Shown: piece by piece, positions 16,345 to 25,469 of the stretch
How the letters are laid out: every line of letters starts with the position of its first letter
How positions within the stretch are numbered: position 1 is the first letter of the stretch
Source: Lachnospiraceae bacterium
GTDB taxonomy: Bacteria; Bacillota; Clostridia; Lachnospirales; Lachnospiraceae
DNA length: 47,962 nucleotides
Assembly (NCBI GenBank): GCA_017449765.1
Contig: JAFTFE010000139.1
Coordinates: 1 to 47,962, forward strand
Reading direction: 5' to 3'
Notes under the pieces: generated by a model
The model's database searches: none
Told to the model about the DNA's origin: nothing
What the model saw: the letters and a program-made list of their open reading frames with translations, nothing else
Program-made: the position numbers and the translations under genes

Positions 16345-18868
16345 TCAGGGCATTGTGAGGTGAGACTGACATAACGAAGGTATTGCTGCCTATGTTCCAT
16401 TTGACAGGAGTATAGTAAATGTCTACGTCATTCTTTATATGCTTGTTATATCTTGAAATATTGGTTGTCTTGCTGTTCTTGTATAAAGGACAGTCGCTGC
16501 AAGGTGAGCTCTCATCAGATATGCATCTGAAGCACTTTGCGCCTATAGCAATATTTGGATAGTATTCATGACTTATATCGTTGCAATATACGACATCATA
16601 GGTATCCTTATCAATTATAATCATAGGTGTCTGAACGATGTTAAATATCTGTATAGTGTCCTCCCTTAAGAATGATAAGGTGTTCTGTGCCTGTTTAGTG
16701 CAGATGGCTTCTGCAAGTATTTTAAATAATATATTAAATCCTGATATTTTGTCAGAATTCCAATCGGCTTTCGTGTTCATTGAATAAAATGCTACAAAAC
16801 CGATAAGTTTGCCGTTTAGTCTTATCTCTGACTGTATCAGTTTTCTTACGCCCTCGTAATACGGATTAAGATTAGGGAAGTTAAGTTTTATAACCGAAGT
16901 GTCCGAGAAGTAGGTTATGCCGGATGTCCCCATAGCATTAAGCTCCTCAAATATGGCAGCAGGAGTATGCTGCTTCTTGGCCATATCATTAGCTATACCG
17001 TCTGCACACCACTGGTGGGTACAGTCTACGAAATTCTTACCCGAACCATATTCAAATATGCTTATCTTGTCTATCTCATATGCAGTTCCAATCAGATTGA
17101 GTGCTTTTTCTATGCTGCTGTATGTATTGCTGTTTGTAAATAAGGTGGACAAAACTTCATTTATAAGGTTGTTGTCTTCGCTTTTTCTGCGGTCATTCTT
17201 ATACTGAACTCGCACCATATCCTCCTGATAGCAATAATAACTGTTTTTGCCGCTCAGCTTGACCTGATAAAGCGACATATCAGCGTGCTCTATCAGAACA
17301 TCCAGAGGAATCTGTTCATTAGTAGGAGATATACCTATACTTAGAGTAACCTTAGGTGAATTTGCACTTCCCGGATAGAGCTTCGAGATATCCGATAATA
17401 TGAATTTGGCTTTTTCAAATGCAACATTCATATCCAGTATATTACTTAAATAAAGACAGAATTCGTCGCCGCCGAGCCTGCCTGCGAAACCGTAATCTCC
17501 CGCATATCTTTTTAATGTATTGGCGATAGAAATAATAACCTCATCGCCCATCAGATGTCCGTAGGTGTCATTTATGTTTTTGAAGTCGTCTATATCAACG
17601 AGCATAAGTACATCATTTGAATTACCGTCCAATTCCCGTAAGCTTGCTTTGATGCGGCTTTCGTTTGTCACCTTATTAAAGAGTCCTGTCATCAGATCGG
17701 TCTCGGCCTTTGCAATAAGATTCTGCTGCTCAAGCTTCTGTGCATGTATATTTCTGAGAAGACCTATAACCCGTATAGGATTTTCTTCCTCGTCATATAT
17801 GGTTGAGAATATGGAGAAATACCATTGATAACCGCCGTTTTTGGTGTTGAGTTTAAATTCTGTTGAATGATACTCTGTGCCCATTTTTGCAAGGTTAAAT
17901 AATTCTTTTACCGTATCCTTGCTTTCATAAGCAACAAGTCCGGATTTTGTCATGTTCTCAGCAGGATTTTGTATTATTGAATCACCTTCAAATATATGAT
18001 TGAATTTGTCTGCGAATTTGATGGTATCGGTTGCTATGTCATACTCATACGGAAGTTCTTCGGATATATCGGATATTATGTGATATTTCTGTTCTTCTAT
18101 AGCTGCTTTCATTTCTGCTATCTTAAGATTGGATATATCGGACATAACTATATTAACGACAGGGAATCCTTCGGCTGTCTCGCCGGCTCTGGCAAAGACG
18201 GCATTTACCCATTTTAAACTATCGTCGGAGCATTTAATCCTATAATTAACTATAGTGGATTGTTTGTCTTCGGTAAGATCCGCCAAAGCATCTATGACGG
18301 TGGCAAGATCCTGACTTAAGATTATGGACAGGGTGTTCCTGCCGTATTTTTCCTTGTAGGTTTTCTCTGAATATCCGCACATATTGAAGAAATAATTATT
18401 TGCCCAGATAAGACTTAAATTGTTGTCCAGAAGGTGCTTGCTGACACCGCTCGGTACTGTGTTTGCAAATATCTCCAGGTCGGTCTTTGCCTGCTTCGTC
18501 TGGCTTGCGGCATTCTCAAGATTTGTTATATCGGTTAATATGCATTGTATTACCTCTCTGCCGTCATTTAAAGAAAAAGTCTGACCGCTGCATAGAGTGG
18601 TAACAGTCTTGCCTGTCTTGGTTTTAAGTTTGCTCTGGAAACTAATCATATTCGAAATGCTGAGTTGATAATTGATAGAGGAGATTATCTTATCAAAATC
18701 ATCCCTAAAAAGTTTATCAAGGGTAGTAAAGCCTCCTGATAATTCACGTGGAGTATATTCGGACATAAGACATAAGCCCTGGTCAAAATCCAAGATTCTG
18801 TAAGGCTCTTTTATCTCAAGTATAAAGGCTGCAACCTTATTTTGACTTATAAGTTTGTCCCTCTCCAT
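16331..18868 (-). CDS. Multi-PAS diguanylate cyclase with GAF and Cys-rich C-terminal sensor
   Basis: An 845-residue soluble signalling protein expected to make cyclic di-GMP. The ATG at 18868 is preferred to the upstream one at 18913 because GGGGGA precedes it by 6 bases. No membrane helix is evident. Three PAS-like sensors occupy about residues 10-115, 130-260 and 270-395. The GGDEF domain (about 400-560) has an intact LGGDEF near 464 and DIDDFKNINDTYGH. A GAF-like region follows (585-745). A last PAS-like segment (745-845) carries CFRC and CSDCP, a four-Cys cluster that might bind metal or sense redox state. No EAL domain is present. The tail comes from a GC-rich repeat. Confidence 0.9.
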   Translation of the reverse strand: MERDKLISQNKVAAFILEIKEPYRILDFDQGLCLMSEYTPRELSGGFTTLDKLFRDDFDKIISSINYQLSISNMISFQSKLKTKTGKTVTTLCSGQTFSLNDGREVIQCILTDITNLENAASQTKQAKTDLEIFANTVPSGVSKHLLDNNLSLIWANNYFFNMCGYSEKTYKEKYGRNTLSIILSQDLATVIDALADLTEDKQSTIVNYRIKCSDDSLKWVNAVFARAGETAEGFPVVNIVMSDISNLKIAEMKAAIEEQKYHIISDISEELPYEYDIATDTIKFADKFNHIFEGDSIIQNPAENMTKSGLVAYESKDTVKELFNLAKMGTEYHSTEFKLNTKNGGYQWYFSIFSTIYDEEENPIRVIGLLRNIHAQKLEQQNLIAKAETDLMTGLFNKVTNESRIKASLRELDGNSNDVLMLVDIDDFKNINDTYGHLMGDEVIISIANTLKRYAGDYGFAGRLGGDEFCLYLSNILDMNVAFEKAKFILSDISKLYPGSANSPKVTLSIGISPTNEQIPLDVLIEHADMSLYQVKLSGKNSYYCYQEDMVRVQYKNDRRKSEDNNLINEVLSTLFTNSNTYSSIEKALNLIGTAYEIDKISIFEYGSGKNFVDCTHQWCADGIANDMAKKQHTPAAIFEELNAMGTSGITYFSDTSVIKLNFPNLNPYYEGVRKLIQSEIRLNGKLIGFVAFYSMNTKADWNSDKISGFNILFKILAEAICTKQAQNTLSFLREDTIQIFNIVQTPMIIIDKDTYDVVYCNDISHEYYPNIAIGAKCFRCISDESSPCSDCPLYKNSKTTNISRYNKHIKNDVDIYYTPVKWNIGSNTFVMSVSPHNALRDGG

Positions 18869-19009
18869 AGCTATCCCCCGACATCTATATATAAAAATTA
18901 TATCACGCTGCAAATATGTGTGGCAAGTAAAATTATCTTAAAGCTTGCTTTACAGATTTGGAGATAAATGGTACAATCAATAATATATTATGTACGAGAG
19001 TTGGAAGTT

Positions 19010-19696
19010 ATGGATAGATACAAAAAGTATTCATTAGGAGCGACGATATGTGTCGCTTTGTTTATAATAAGCTTCGCCTTCTGCGTGCTTTGTATGAATA
19101 AAACAGTATATGATAAATGCTTGGATAAAAGCGGATTGCAGATTGAAGCAGATGCTGCTTCTGATACGGCAGCAGAAGAAACGGTATATGAGATTAAGGA
19201 TTTTGAGGCGAAGGCTAATTTTGATAAATTAAGTGATGATTTTAAATCATTCTTCAAGAATAAATACGAGCTTATCGGATTTGAATTAGATGAGTTTAAT
19301 GTGGATAGATTAAATCATATAAAGGGCTTTTACAGATTGGCGTGGCTTATGACAGTCATAACCTTCATAGGTATGATTTACAGCTTTATTACATTGTCAA
19401 AGAGGCGTATGTTTATGCCCTTTTTGTATGGTGGAGTGTTGGCGGCTTTTCTTACTTCATTAAATGCTTTTTTGTTCATAAGGTCGGATAGGGAATTCTG
19501 GGCAGCTGCACGAAATATGGTTTTAAGTGCTGACTATAGCTATTTCAGTGATAAGGATATTCTGTTAAAGATATTACCGCCGGAGTATGCTAAGTGGATG
19601 GCTGTTACTTATATTATGCTTGTGGCTGTACTTATTCTGATTATGATTTTGGTAAGGTGGTTTATACTATACTTAGGAAGACCGCACAGATTTTGA
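19010..19696 (+). CDS. Membrane protein, possibly TIGR01906/DUF1461 family
   Basis: A 228-residue protein with about four membrane helices (near residues 8-28, 105-125, 133-155, 200-222) and a soluble loop after the first. The layout, one helix, an extracytoplasmic loop of about 75 residues, then three helices with a late LLKILPPEYAKWMA motif, resembles the TIGR01906/DUF1461 family, whose function is unknown. An ATG at 18968 is in frame, but the ATG at 19010 gives a normal N-terminus (MDRYKKYSLGAT). It precedes glgB by 41 bases and diverges from the PAS/GGDEF gene. Confidence 0.55.
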   Translation: MDRYKKYSLGATICVALFIISFAFCVLCMNKTVYDKCLDKSGLQIEADAASDTAAEETVYEIKDFEAKANFDKLSDDFKSFFKNKYELIGFELDEFNVDRLNHIKGFYRLAWLMTVITFIGMIYSFITLSKRRMFMPFLYGGVLAAFLTSLNAFLFIRSDREFWAAARNMVLSADYSYFSDKDILLKILPPEYAKWMAVTYIMLVAVLILIMILVRWFILYLGRPHRF

Positions 19697-19737
19697 TTCT
19701 TAACGGATGCTAAAATATATATTATGGAGGTTTTTGA

Positions 19738-21966
19738 ATGAACGAGAGATTGGAAAACTGGGTAAACTGGGTGCTGTATGATGAGCTTGCTGAGGGCAAG
19801 ATAAATGCACCGAGACACATTCTGGGAATACATGATTATGGAGAGGGACAGGTTATAACCGTATACAGACCTCATGCTTCATCTGTATTTGTGACTTCGC
19901 CTACAGGTAAGGGTGCGACAGAGATGGAGCAGCTTGCAGATGGATTTTACGGAATATATTTTCCGAAGAAAAAATACAAAGGTAACAAATACCGTATACA
20001 GACCAATTATCAGGATGGAACTACGGTGACAACTGCTGATGCATATGCCTTTGACGGACTTATAACCGATTATGATACCTATCTTTTTAACGAGGGTAAA
20101 AATTATGACATTTACGAAAAGCTTGGCGCACATCCTATGAAGATTGACGGAGTTGAGGGAACATATTTTGCGGTATGGGCACCGAATGCAAGACGTGTAA
20201 GTGTAGTCGGAGACTTCAATATGTGGGATGGAGCACTCAATCCTATGCAGCTTCATTCCGTATCGGGTATACATGAGCTTTTTATACCTGATGTAAAGGA
20301 AGGTGCGGTATATAAGTATCAGATCCTTACCAGAGACGGGGAGCTTCTCTATAAGGCAGATCCATATGGCAATTACAATCAGGTAAGACCTGATAATGCA
20401 AATATAGTTGCCAATCTCAATAAGTTCAAATGGACCGATACCAAGTGGATGGAGGACAGGAACAAGATTTCAAGAGTTGACAGAATGAAGAGCCCTATGT
20501 CTATCTATGAGGTTCATCTTGGCTCATGGAAAAAGAAGATTGAGGATTCTGACTTTGGTTTTTATAACTATCGTGAGCTTGCCAAGATGCTTGGTGACTA
20601 TGTCGAGGAGATGGGATATACACATATAGAGCTTATGGGTATTGCAGAGTATCCTTTCGACGGCTCGTGGGGATATCAGGTAACCAATTACTACGCTCCG
20701 ACTTCAAGATACGGTGCACCGGAAGACTTTATGTATTTCATCAATTATATGCACAGTAAGGGCATAGGCGTTATACTTGACTGGGTACCGGCACATTTCC
20801 CGAGAGATGCACACGGACTCGGAAGATTTGACGGTATGCCGTTATATGAACATCCGGATTCAAGACGTGGAGAGCATCCGGATTGGGGAACATATATATT
20901 TGATTACGGCAGAAAAGAGGTAAGTAACTTCCTTACTGCAAATGCTCTTTTCTGGGTAGAGAAGTTCCATGTGGATGGACTTCGAGTAGATGCTGTGGCT
21001 TCTATGCTTTATCTTGATTACGGTAAACAGAGCGGCCAGTGGCTTCCTAATAAGGATGGCGGAAATGAAAACTATGATGCAATAGAGCTCTTGCAGAAGA
21101 TTAATTCTGTTATGGAGGAGAGAAATCCGGGAGCATATCTTATCGCTGAAGAGTCAACAGCCTGGGCAGGCGTTACGGCACCTGCTTCACTTAAGGGACT
21201 TGGTTTCTTATTCAAGTGGAATATGGGCTGGATGAATGACTTCCTTGAATATATGAAGTTAGATCCTTATTTCAGGTCATTCAACCATAACAAGCTTACA
21301 TTCAGCCTGTCATATACCTATGCAGAGAATTATGTGCTTGTAATATCACATGATGAGGTTGTGCATCTTAAGTGTTCAATGATTAATAAGATGCCGGGCT
21401 TTGAATTCGATAAGTTTGCCAACTTAAGAGCGGCATATGGATTTATGCTTGGACATCCGGGCAAAAAGCTTTTATTTATGGGACAGGAATTCGCACAGCT
21501 TCGTGAGTGGAGTGAGGCAAGAAGTCTTGACTGGTTCTTACTCGACCAGCCGCTTCACAGCAAGATGAAGGATTTTGTGGCAGCACTTAACCATATGTAC
21601 ACCAAGTATGATGCACTTTATTATAATGACAATGAGGTTATGGGCTTTGAATGGATTAAGGTTGACAGTGCGGATGAAGGAATAGTAGCATTTGTAAGAC
21701 GTGGAAAGACAGCAAAGGATCAGCTTATGTTTGTATGCAACTTCGTGCCGGTTGAGAGAAATAATTATATGATAGGCGCACCTTGTCTTACAAAATATGA
21801 GGAAATCCTTAATTCTGATGACGAGAAGTTCGGAGGCAGAGGAAATGTAAACGGTACTGTAACGGCACTTCCACAGCCTTGCGACAGAATGCAGAATTCA
21901 ATGCGCATAAATGTACCACCGCTTTCGGTTATGGTATTTAAGTATGATTATGTAGAGAAAAAATAA
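19738..21966 (+). CDS. glgB: 1,4-alpha-glucan branching enzyme
   Basis: A 742-residue cytoplasmic enzyme that introduces alpha-1,6 branches into glycogen. The ATG follows GGAGG by 8 bases. An N-terminal CBM48 region is visible at about 100-220 (GTYFAVWAPNARRVSVVGDFNMWDG). The GH13 core has the nucleophile Asp in DGLRVDAV (about 415), the acid Glu in LIAEESTAW (about 470) and ISHDEV (about 540). The C-terminal beta domain ends PPLSVMVFKYD. Full length. No other glycogen gene is adjacent, so it seems to be outside a glg operon. Confidence 0.97.
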   Translation: MNERLENWVNWVLYDELAEGKINAPRHILGIHDYGEGQVITVYRPHASSVFVTSPTGKGATEMEQLADGFYGIYFPKKKYKGNKYRIQTNYQDGTTVTTADAYAFDGLITDYDTYLFNEGKNYDIYEKLGAHPMKIDGVEGTYFAVWAPNARRVSVVGDFNMWDGALNPMQLHSVSGIHELFIPDVKEGAVYKYQILTRDGELLYKADPYGNYNQVRPDNANIVANLNKFKWTDTKWMEDRNKISRVDRMKSPMSIYEVHLGSWKKKIEDSDFGFYNYRELAKMLGDYVEEMGYTHIELMGIAEYPFDGSWGYQVTNYYAPTSRYGAPEDFMYFINYMHSKGIGVILDWVPAHFPRDAHGLGRFDGMPLYEHPDSRRGEHPDWGTYIFDYGRKEVSNFLTANALFWVEKFHVDGLRVDAVASMLYLDYGKQSGQWLPNKDGGNENYDAIELLQKINSVMEERNPGAYLIAEESTAWAGVTAPASLKGLGFLFKWNMGWMNDFLEYMKLDPYFRSFNHNKLTFSLSYTYAENYVLVISHDEVVHLKCSMINKMPGFEFDKFANLRAAYGFMLGHPGKKLLFMGQEFAQLREWSEARSLDWFLLDQPLHSKMKDFVAALNHMYTKYDALYYNDNEVMGFEWIKVDSADEGIVAFVRRGKTAKDQLMFVCNFVPVERNNYMIGAPCLTKYEEILNSDDEKFGGRGNVNGTVTALPQPCDRMQNSMRINVPPLSVMVFKYDYVEKK

Positions 21967-21973
21967 ACTTTGG

Positions 21974-22035
21974 TAGTGCATCCGTTTTAGGATAATTCTG
22001 CGTAAAAGCCGAAGAATTTGAAAACGGATGCACTA
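21974..22035 (+). terminator. Long hairpin terminator after glgB
   Basis: TAGTGCATCCGTTTT (21974-21988) pairs perfectly with AAAACGGATGCACTA (22021-22035). An inner stem AATTCT/AGAATT (21994-21999 with 22013-22018) extends it, and a T5 run follows. This is larger than a typical intrinsic terminator. Confidence 0.75.
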
Positions 22036-22076
22036 TGGTTTTTAATAAGAATTATAAGTTGGGATTTGGATAATAC

Positions 22077-22784
22077 ATGAAAAAAATAAAAAAAATATTT
22101 AAATATATATGTATTATAATCGGCATTATTATACTTGCGGTTGTTGTATTTACGGTAGGCATAAATGTATATGTAAGACTTAGCACGAAAAACCGAATAA
22201 TAGATGTGGATGAGGCAGAAGAACTTACCAACGTGGATTGCATAATAGTATTAGGTGCTTCTGTAAAAAACGGCGATACTCCGAGTCTTATGCTAAGCGA
22301 CAGATTGGACAGGGCGATAGAGGCTTATAATGCGGGGGTTGCCAAAAAGATTATAATGAGCGGCGATCACGGCAGTAAATATTATAATGAAGTTCAGGTT
22401 ATGAAGGATTATGCTATATCAAAAGGCGTTCCTTCGGAAGACATATTTATGGATCATGCCGGATTTTCTACCTATGATACTATGTACAGAGCTAAGGAGA
22501 TATTCGGTGCGAAGAAGGTTGTAATTATCACGCAAAGGTATCATTTGTACCGGTCAATATATGTGGCTAAAATGTTTGGTATGGATGCATATGGTATAGC
22601 GGCAGAGGATGTCAGATATCATGGTCAGACCAAGAGGGATATAAGAGAGATAGTAGCGGTTAATAAAGACTTTATCTGGTCACTCTTTAAATTCAAACCA
22701 ACGTTCTTAGGCGAGAAAATACCGCTTAATCAAAGCGGAGATGTGACAAATGATAAGGGCGGAGATATAATTAAAGAAGAATAA
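22077..22784 (+). CDS. SanA/YdcF-family (DUF218) membrane-anchored protein
   Basis: A 235-residue protein with one N-terminal membrane helix (residues 9-31) and a DUF218 domain. The motifs are VDCIIVLGASVKNGDTPSLML, IIMSGDHGS, and VVIITQRYHLYRSIYVAKMFGMDA. The E. coli relative SanA affects envelope permeability to vancomycin, and YdcF binds S-adenosylmethionine, but the reaction in this family is not settled. A charged tail (DKGGDIIKEE) is variable. It lies 18 bases before the cyclohydrolase gene, which may be cotranscribed. Confidence 0.85.
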   Translation: MKKIKKIFKYICIIIGIIILAVVVFTVGINVYVRLSTKNRIIDVDEAEELTNVDCIIVLGASVKNGDTPSLMLSDRLDRAIEAYNAGVAKKIIMSGDHGSKYYNEVQVMKDYAISKGVPSEDIFMDHAGFSTYDTMYRAKEIFGAKKVVIITQRYHLYRSIYVAKMFGMDAYGIAAEDVRYHGQTKRDIREIVAVNKDFIWSLFKFKPTFLGEKIPLNQSGDVTNDKGGDIIKEE

Positions 22785-22802
22785 AATATGGAGGTTTTTT
22801 TG

Positions 22803-23516
22803 ATGGAAATGTTATCACTCGCAAACGAGCTTAAAAGTAATGCTTACCCGGGAAGAGGTATAGTAATTGGTGTATCTGAGGACGGTACTAAGGCAGTAAC
22901 GGCATACTTCATAATGGGCAGAAGCTCTAACAGCAGAAACAGAATATTTGTGGAGGAGGGAGAAGGCATACGTACCGAAGCTTTTGACCCTTCCAAGCTT
23001 GAGGACCCAAGTCTTATAATATATGCACCTGTAAGAGTGCTTGGCAATAAGACCATAGTTACAAATGGTGACCAGACTGACACCATATATGAGGGTATGG
23101 ATAAGCAGAGTACCTTTGAACAGTCTTTAAGAAGCCGTGAATTCGAACCTGATGGTCCGAATTACACTCCGAGAATATCGGGTATTATGCACGTTGAAGG
23201 CGGACATTACAACTATGCGATGTCAATCCTAAAGAGCAACAACGGCAATCCGGATGCCTGCAACAGATACACCTTTGCTTATCAGAATCCCGTAGCAGGT
23301 GAGGGACATTTCATACATACATATATGCATGACGGCAATCCGCTTCCGAGCTTCGAAGGCGAGCCGAAGTGGGTTAAGATATCAGGCGACATCGATACAT
23401 TTACCAACGATGTCTGGACAAGCTTAAATGAAGATAATAAAGTATCTTTATTCGTGAGGTACATTGATATAGCAACCGGTGAATATGAAACAAGGATAGT
23501 AAATAAGAATAAGTAA
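22803..23516 (+). CDS. PurO-like IMP cyclohydrolase
   Basis: A 237-residue enzyme expected to close FAICAR to IMP, the last step of de novo purine synthesis. The start at 22803 follows GGAGG; an in-frame ATG at 22788 overlaps that site and is rejected. Residues such as NAYPGRGIVIG, YFIMGRSSNSRNRIF, and TNGDQTDTIYEG are typical of the archaeal-type IMP cyclohydrolase family (PF07826-like). The partner transformylase is encoded 22 bases downstream, so two genes replace a bifunctional PurH. No purine riboswitch was seen upstream. Confidence 0.88.
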   Translation: MEMLSLANELKSNAYPGRGIVIGVSEDGTKAVTAYFIMGRSSNSRNRIFVEEGEGIRTEAFDPSKLEDPSLIIYAPVRVLGNKTIVTNGDQTDTIYEGMDKQSTFEQSLRSREFEPDGPNYTPRISGIMHVEGGHYNYAMSILKSNNGNPDACNRYTFAYQNPVAGEGHFIHTYMHDGNPLPSFEGEPKWVKISGDIDTFTNDVWTSLNEDNKVSLFVRYIDIATGEYETRIVNKNK

Positions 23517-23538
23517 TTGTGAATTATAGGAGGAGAAT

Positions 23539-24717
23539 ATGAAAGAGATAGAATTAAAGTACGGATGTAATCCTAATCAGAAGCCGTCAAGAATATATAT
23601 GGAGGATGGAAGTGAGCTTCCTGTTACAGTGTTAAACGGCAAGCCGGGATATATCAATTTTCTTGATGCGTTTAACGGCTGGCAGTTGGTAAAGGAGTTA
23701 AAAGCAGCGACTAATCTTCCGGCTGCAACTTCATTTAAGCATGTATCGCCTGCGGGTGCAGCAGTAGGACTTCCACTCTCGGATACACTTGCCAAGATTT
23801 ACTGGGTAGATGACTTGGGCGAGCTTTCACCGCTTGCATGTGCCTATGCAAGAGCAAGAGGTGCAGACAGAATGTCTTCCTTCGGTGACTTTATCGCACT
23901 TTCGGATGTATGTGATGTAGATACAGCAAAGCTAATCAAAAGAGAGGTTTCAGACGGTGTAATCGCTCCGGGATATACTGATGAGGCATTAGAGATACTT
24001 AAGACTAAGAAGAAAGGCAATTATAATATTATTCAGATAGATGAATCATATGTGCCTGCTGCACTTGAGAAAAAGCAGGTTTACGGAATTACATTTGAAC
24101 AGGGAAGAAACGAGCTGGATGTAAACGGCGATTTGCTTTCCAATATAGTTACAAAGAATAAGGAAATACCTGACTGGGCACTTATCGATATGAAGATTTC
24201 ACTTATCATTTTAAAGTACACTCAGTCAAACTCAGTCTGCTATGTAAAGAACGGTCAGGCTATAGGTATCGGTGCGGGACAGCAGTCAAGAATTCACTGT
24301 ACAAGACTTGCCGGACAGAAGGCTGATAACTGGTTCTTACGTCAGTCACCTCAGGTGCTTGGTTTACAGTTTATAGACACACTCGGACGTGCAGACAGAG
24401 ATAATGCAATAGATGTATATATTGGAGATGAGTACGAGGATGTTCTTCGTGAAGGTGAGTGGCAGAAGAGATTTAAGGTTAAGCCTGAGGTATTCACACG
24501 CGAAGAAAAGAAGGCATGGCTTTCTAAAAATCAAGATGTTACACTTGGTTCAGACGCATTCTTCCCATTCTCGGATAATATCGAGAGAGCTAAGAAGAGT
24601 GGCGTTAAGTATATCGCTCAGCCGGGCGGCTCGGTAAGAGATGACCTTGTAATCGAGTGTGCCGACAGCTACGATATGGTAATGGCATTTACAGGTATAA
24701 GATTATTCCATCACTAA
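23539..24717 (+). CDS. purH: AICAR transformylase (PurH without cyclohydrolase domain)
   Basis: A 392-residue enzyme that transfers a formyl group from 10-formyl-tetrahydrofolate to AICAR. It starts with the transformylase domain (ELKYGCNPNQKPSRIYM), has the SFKHVSPAGAA motif with the catalytic Lys-His pair, GAGQQSRIHCTRLAG, and the family ending DAFFPFSDNIERA, QPGGSVRDD and FTGIRLFHH. Typical bifunctional PurH is about 510-520 residues; the missing 130 N-terminal residues are the MGS/cyclohydrolase domain. The adjacent PurO-like gene supplies that activity. The ribosome binding site is AGGAGG, 8 bases before the ATG. Confidence 0.93.
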   Translation: MKEIELKYGCNPNQKPSRIYMEDGSELPVTVLNGKPGYINFLDAFNGWQLVKELKAATNLPAATSFKHVSPAGAAVGLPLSDTLAKIYWVDDLGELSPLACAYARARGADRMSSFGDFIALSDVCDVDTAKLIKREVSDGVIAPGYTDEALEILKTKKKGNYNIIQIDESYVPAALEKKQVYGITFEQGRNELDVNGDLLSNIVTKNKEIPDWALIDMKISLIILKYTQSNSVCYVKNGQAIGIGAGQQSRIHCTRLAGQKADNWFLRQSPQVLGLQFIDTLGRADRDNAIDVYIGDEYEDVLREGEWQKRFKVKPEVFTREEKKAWLSKNQDVTLGSDAFFPFSDNIERAKKSGVKYIAQPGGSVRDDLVIECADSYDMVMAFTGIRLFHH

Positions 24718-24768
24718 GATAAATAAGGAATAAATAATATTTTGACAAGGAATAATATATTAATAAAA

Positions 24769-24819
24769 TGCAAAAATTGCACTTATATATTGACATAAGT
24801 GCAATTTTTGCACTATTAT
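24769..24819 (+). promoter_or_regulatory. Promoter inside an 18-bp perfect inverted repeat (operator)
   Basis: TGCAAAAATTGCACTTAT (24769-24786) and ATAAGTGCAATTTTTGCA (24795-24812) are perfect inverted repeats with an 8-base spacer. A promoter, TTGACA (24790-24795), 18 bases, TATTAT (24814-24819), overlaps them: the right arm fills the -35/-10 spacer and the left arm sits just upstream. Each arm is itself a TGCA-N5-TGCA near-palindrome. This is the layout of an autoregulatory operator for the XRE domain of the next gene (inference). Confidence 0.8.
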
Positions 24820-24838
24820 ATATTGGGAGGTGCAAAAT

Positions 24839-25309
24839 ATGAATTTGAAATCATTACGAAAAGAAAAAAAATTAACTCAAAAACAAGTTGCAGAATTAGT
24901 AGGAATATCGCTTAGATCTTATAAATCATATGAAAATGAAGAAAGCAAAAAAAATACAATAAAGTATAATTATATTTTTGAAAAGCTATCCTCAGTAAAT
25001 CCTATTGATGAGGAACATGGAATACTTGAATTAGAGGAAATAGTTGAGAAGTGTAGGAATGTATTCGAACAATATGATATTGAATATTGCTATTTGTTTG
25101 GTTCTTATGCAAAGAAAAAAGCTAAACCGACAAGTGATATTGATCTTCTTATTTCGGCAAATATAAAAGGGTTAAAATATTTCGAATTAATAGAAAAAAT
25201 AAGAGAAGCTCTGAATAAGAAGATAGATGCGTTAGATATAAATCAGGTAAAGGATAATTTTGAACTGGTGCAGGAAATATTGAAGGACGGGATAAAAATA
25301 TATGGATAA
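24839..25309 (+). CDS. XRE helix-turn-helix fused to MNT-type nucleotidyltransferase (antitoxin-like)
   Basis: A 156-residue two-domain protein. Residues 1-50 form an XRE/Cro HTH (LRKEKKLTQKQVAELVGISLRSYKSYE). Residues 65-156 are a minimal nucleotidyltransferase with GSY at 88-90 and metal-binding Asp100 and Asp102 in TSDIDLL. The ATG at 24839 follows GGGAGG; a GTG at 24830 overlaps it. MNT proteins usually pair with HEPN RNase toxins and neutralise them by adding AMP. Here the HEPN gene overlapping the 3' end is truncated. The fused HTH probably binds the palindrome at 24769-24812, which replaces the usual need for antitoxin-complex DNA binding. Codon use is more AT-rich than in purH, suggesting acquisition. 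Confidence 0.88.
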   Translation: MNLKSLRKEKKLTQKQVAELVGISLRSYKSYENEESKKNTIKYNYIFEKLSSVNPIDEEHGILELEEIVEKCRNVFEQYDIEYCYLFGSYAKKKAKPTSDIDLLISANIKGLKYFELIEKIREALNKKIDALDINQVKDNFELVQEILKDGIKIYG

Positions 25310-25391
25310 TACCAAGAATGATTTTTATTATATTACAAAAATTAAACATGATTTAAGTTTTATTGTAGAACATATGAAAATGATTGAATAA
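25302..25391 (+). pseudogene. Truncated HEPN (DUF86-like) toxin remnant
   Basis: A 29-codon frame overlaps the MNT gene by 8 bases in the typical antitoxin-toxin fashion. Its product, starting MDNTKNDFYYITKIKHDLSF and continuing IVEHMKMIE, matches the first helix of DUF86/HEPN toxins, which run to about 110 residues and carry the catalytic RX4H motif near the end. After the TAA at 25389 no continuation was found in any forward frame, so the catalytic part has been deleted and the toxin should be dead. Assignment rests on position and a short resemblance. Confidence 0.6.
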
Positions 25392-25469
25392 AAAGAGAAA
25401 AGTATTCATAAATAACATTTTTTGTATTATAATGATATTAATTTTAGTACGGAGTGTTATATAGATAAA

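Noticed and set aside
19879-20274. 131-codon antisense frame within glgB
   Set aside because: Shadow of a strongly coding frame on the other strand; no ribosome binding site or recognisable domain.
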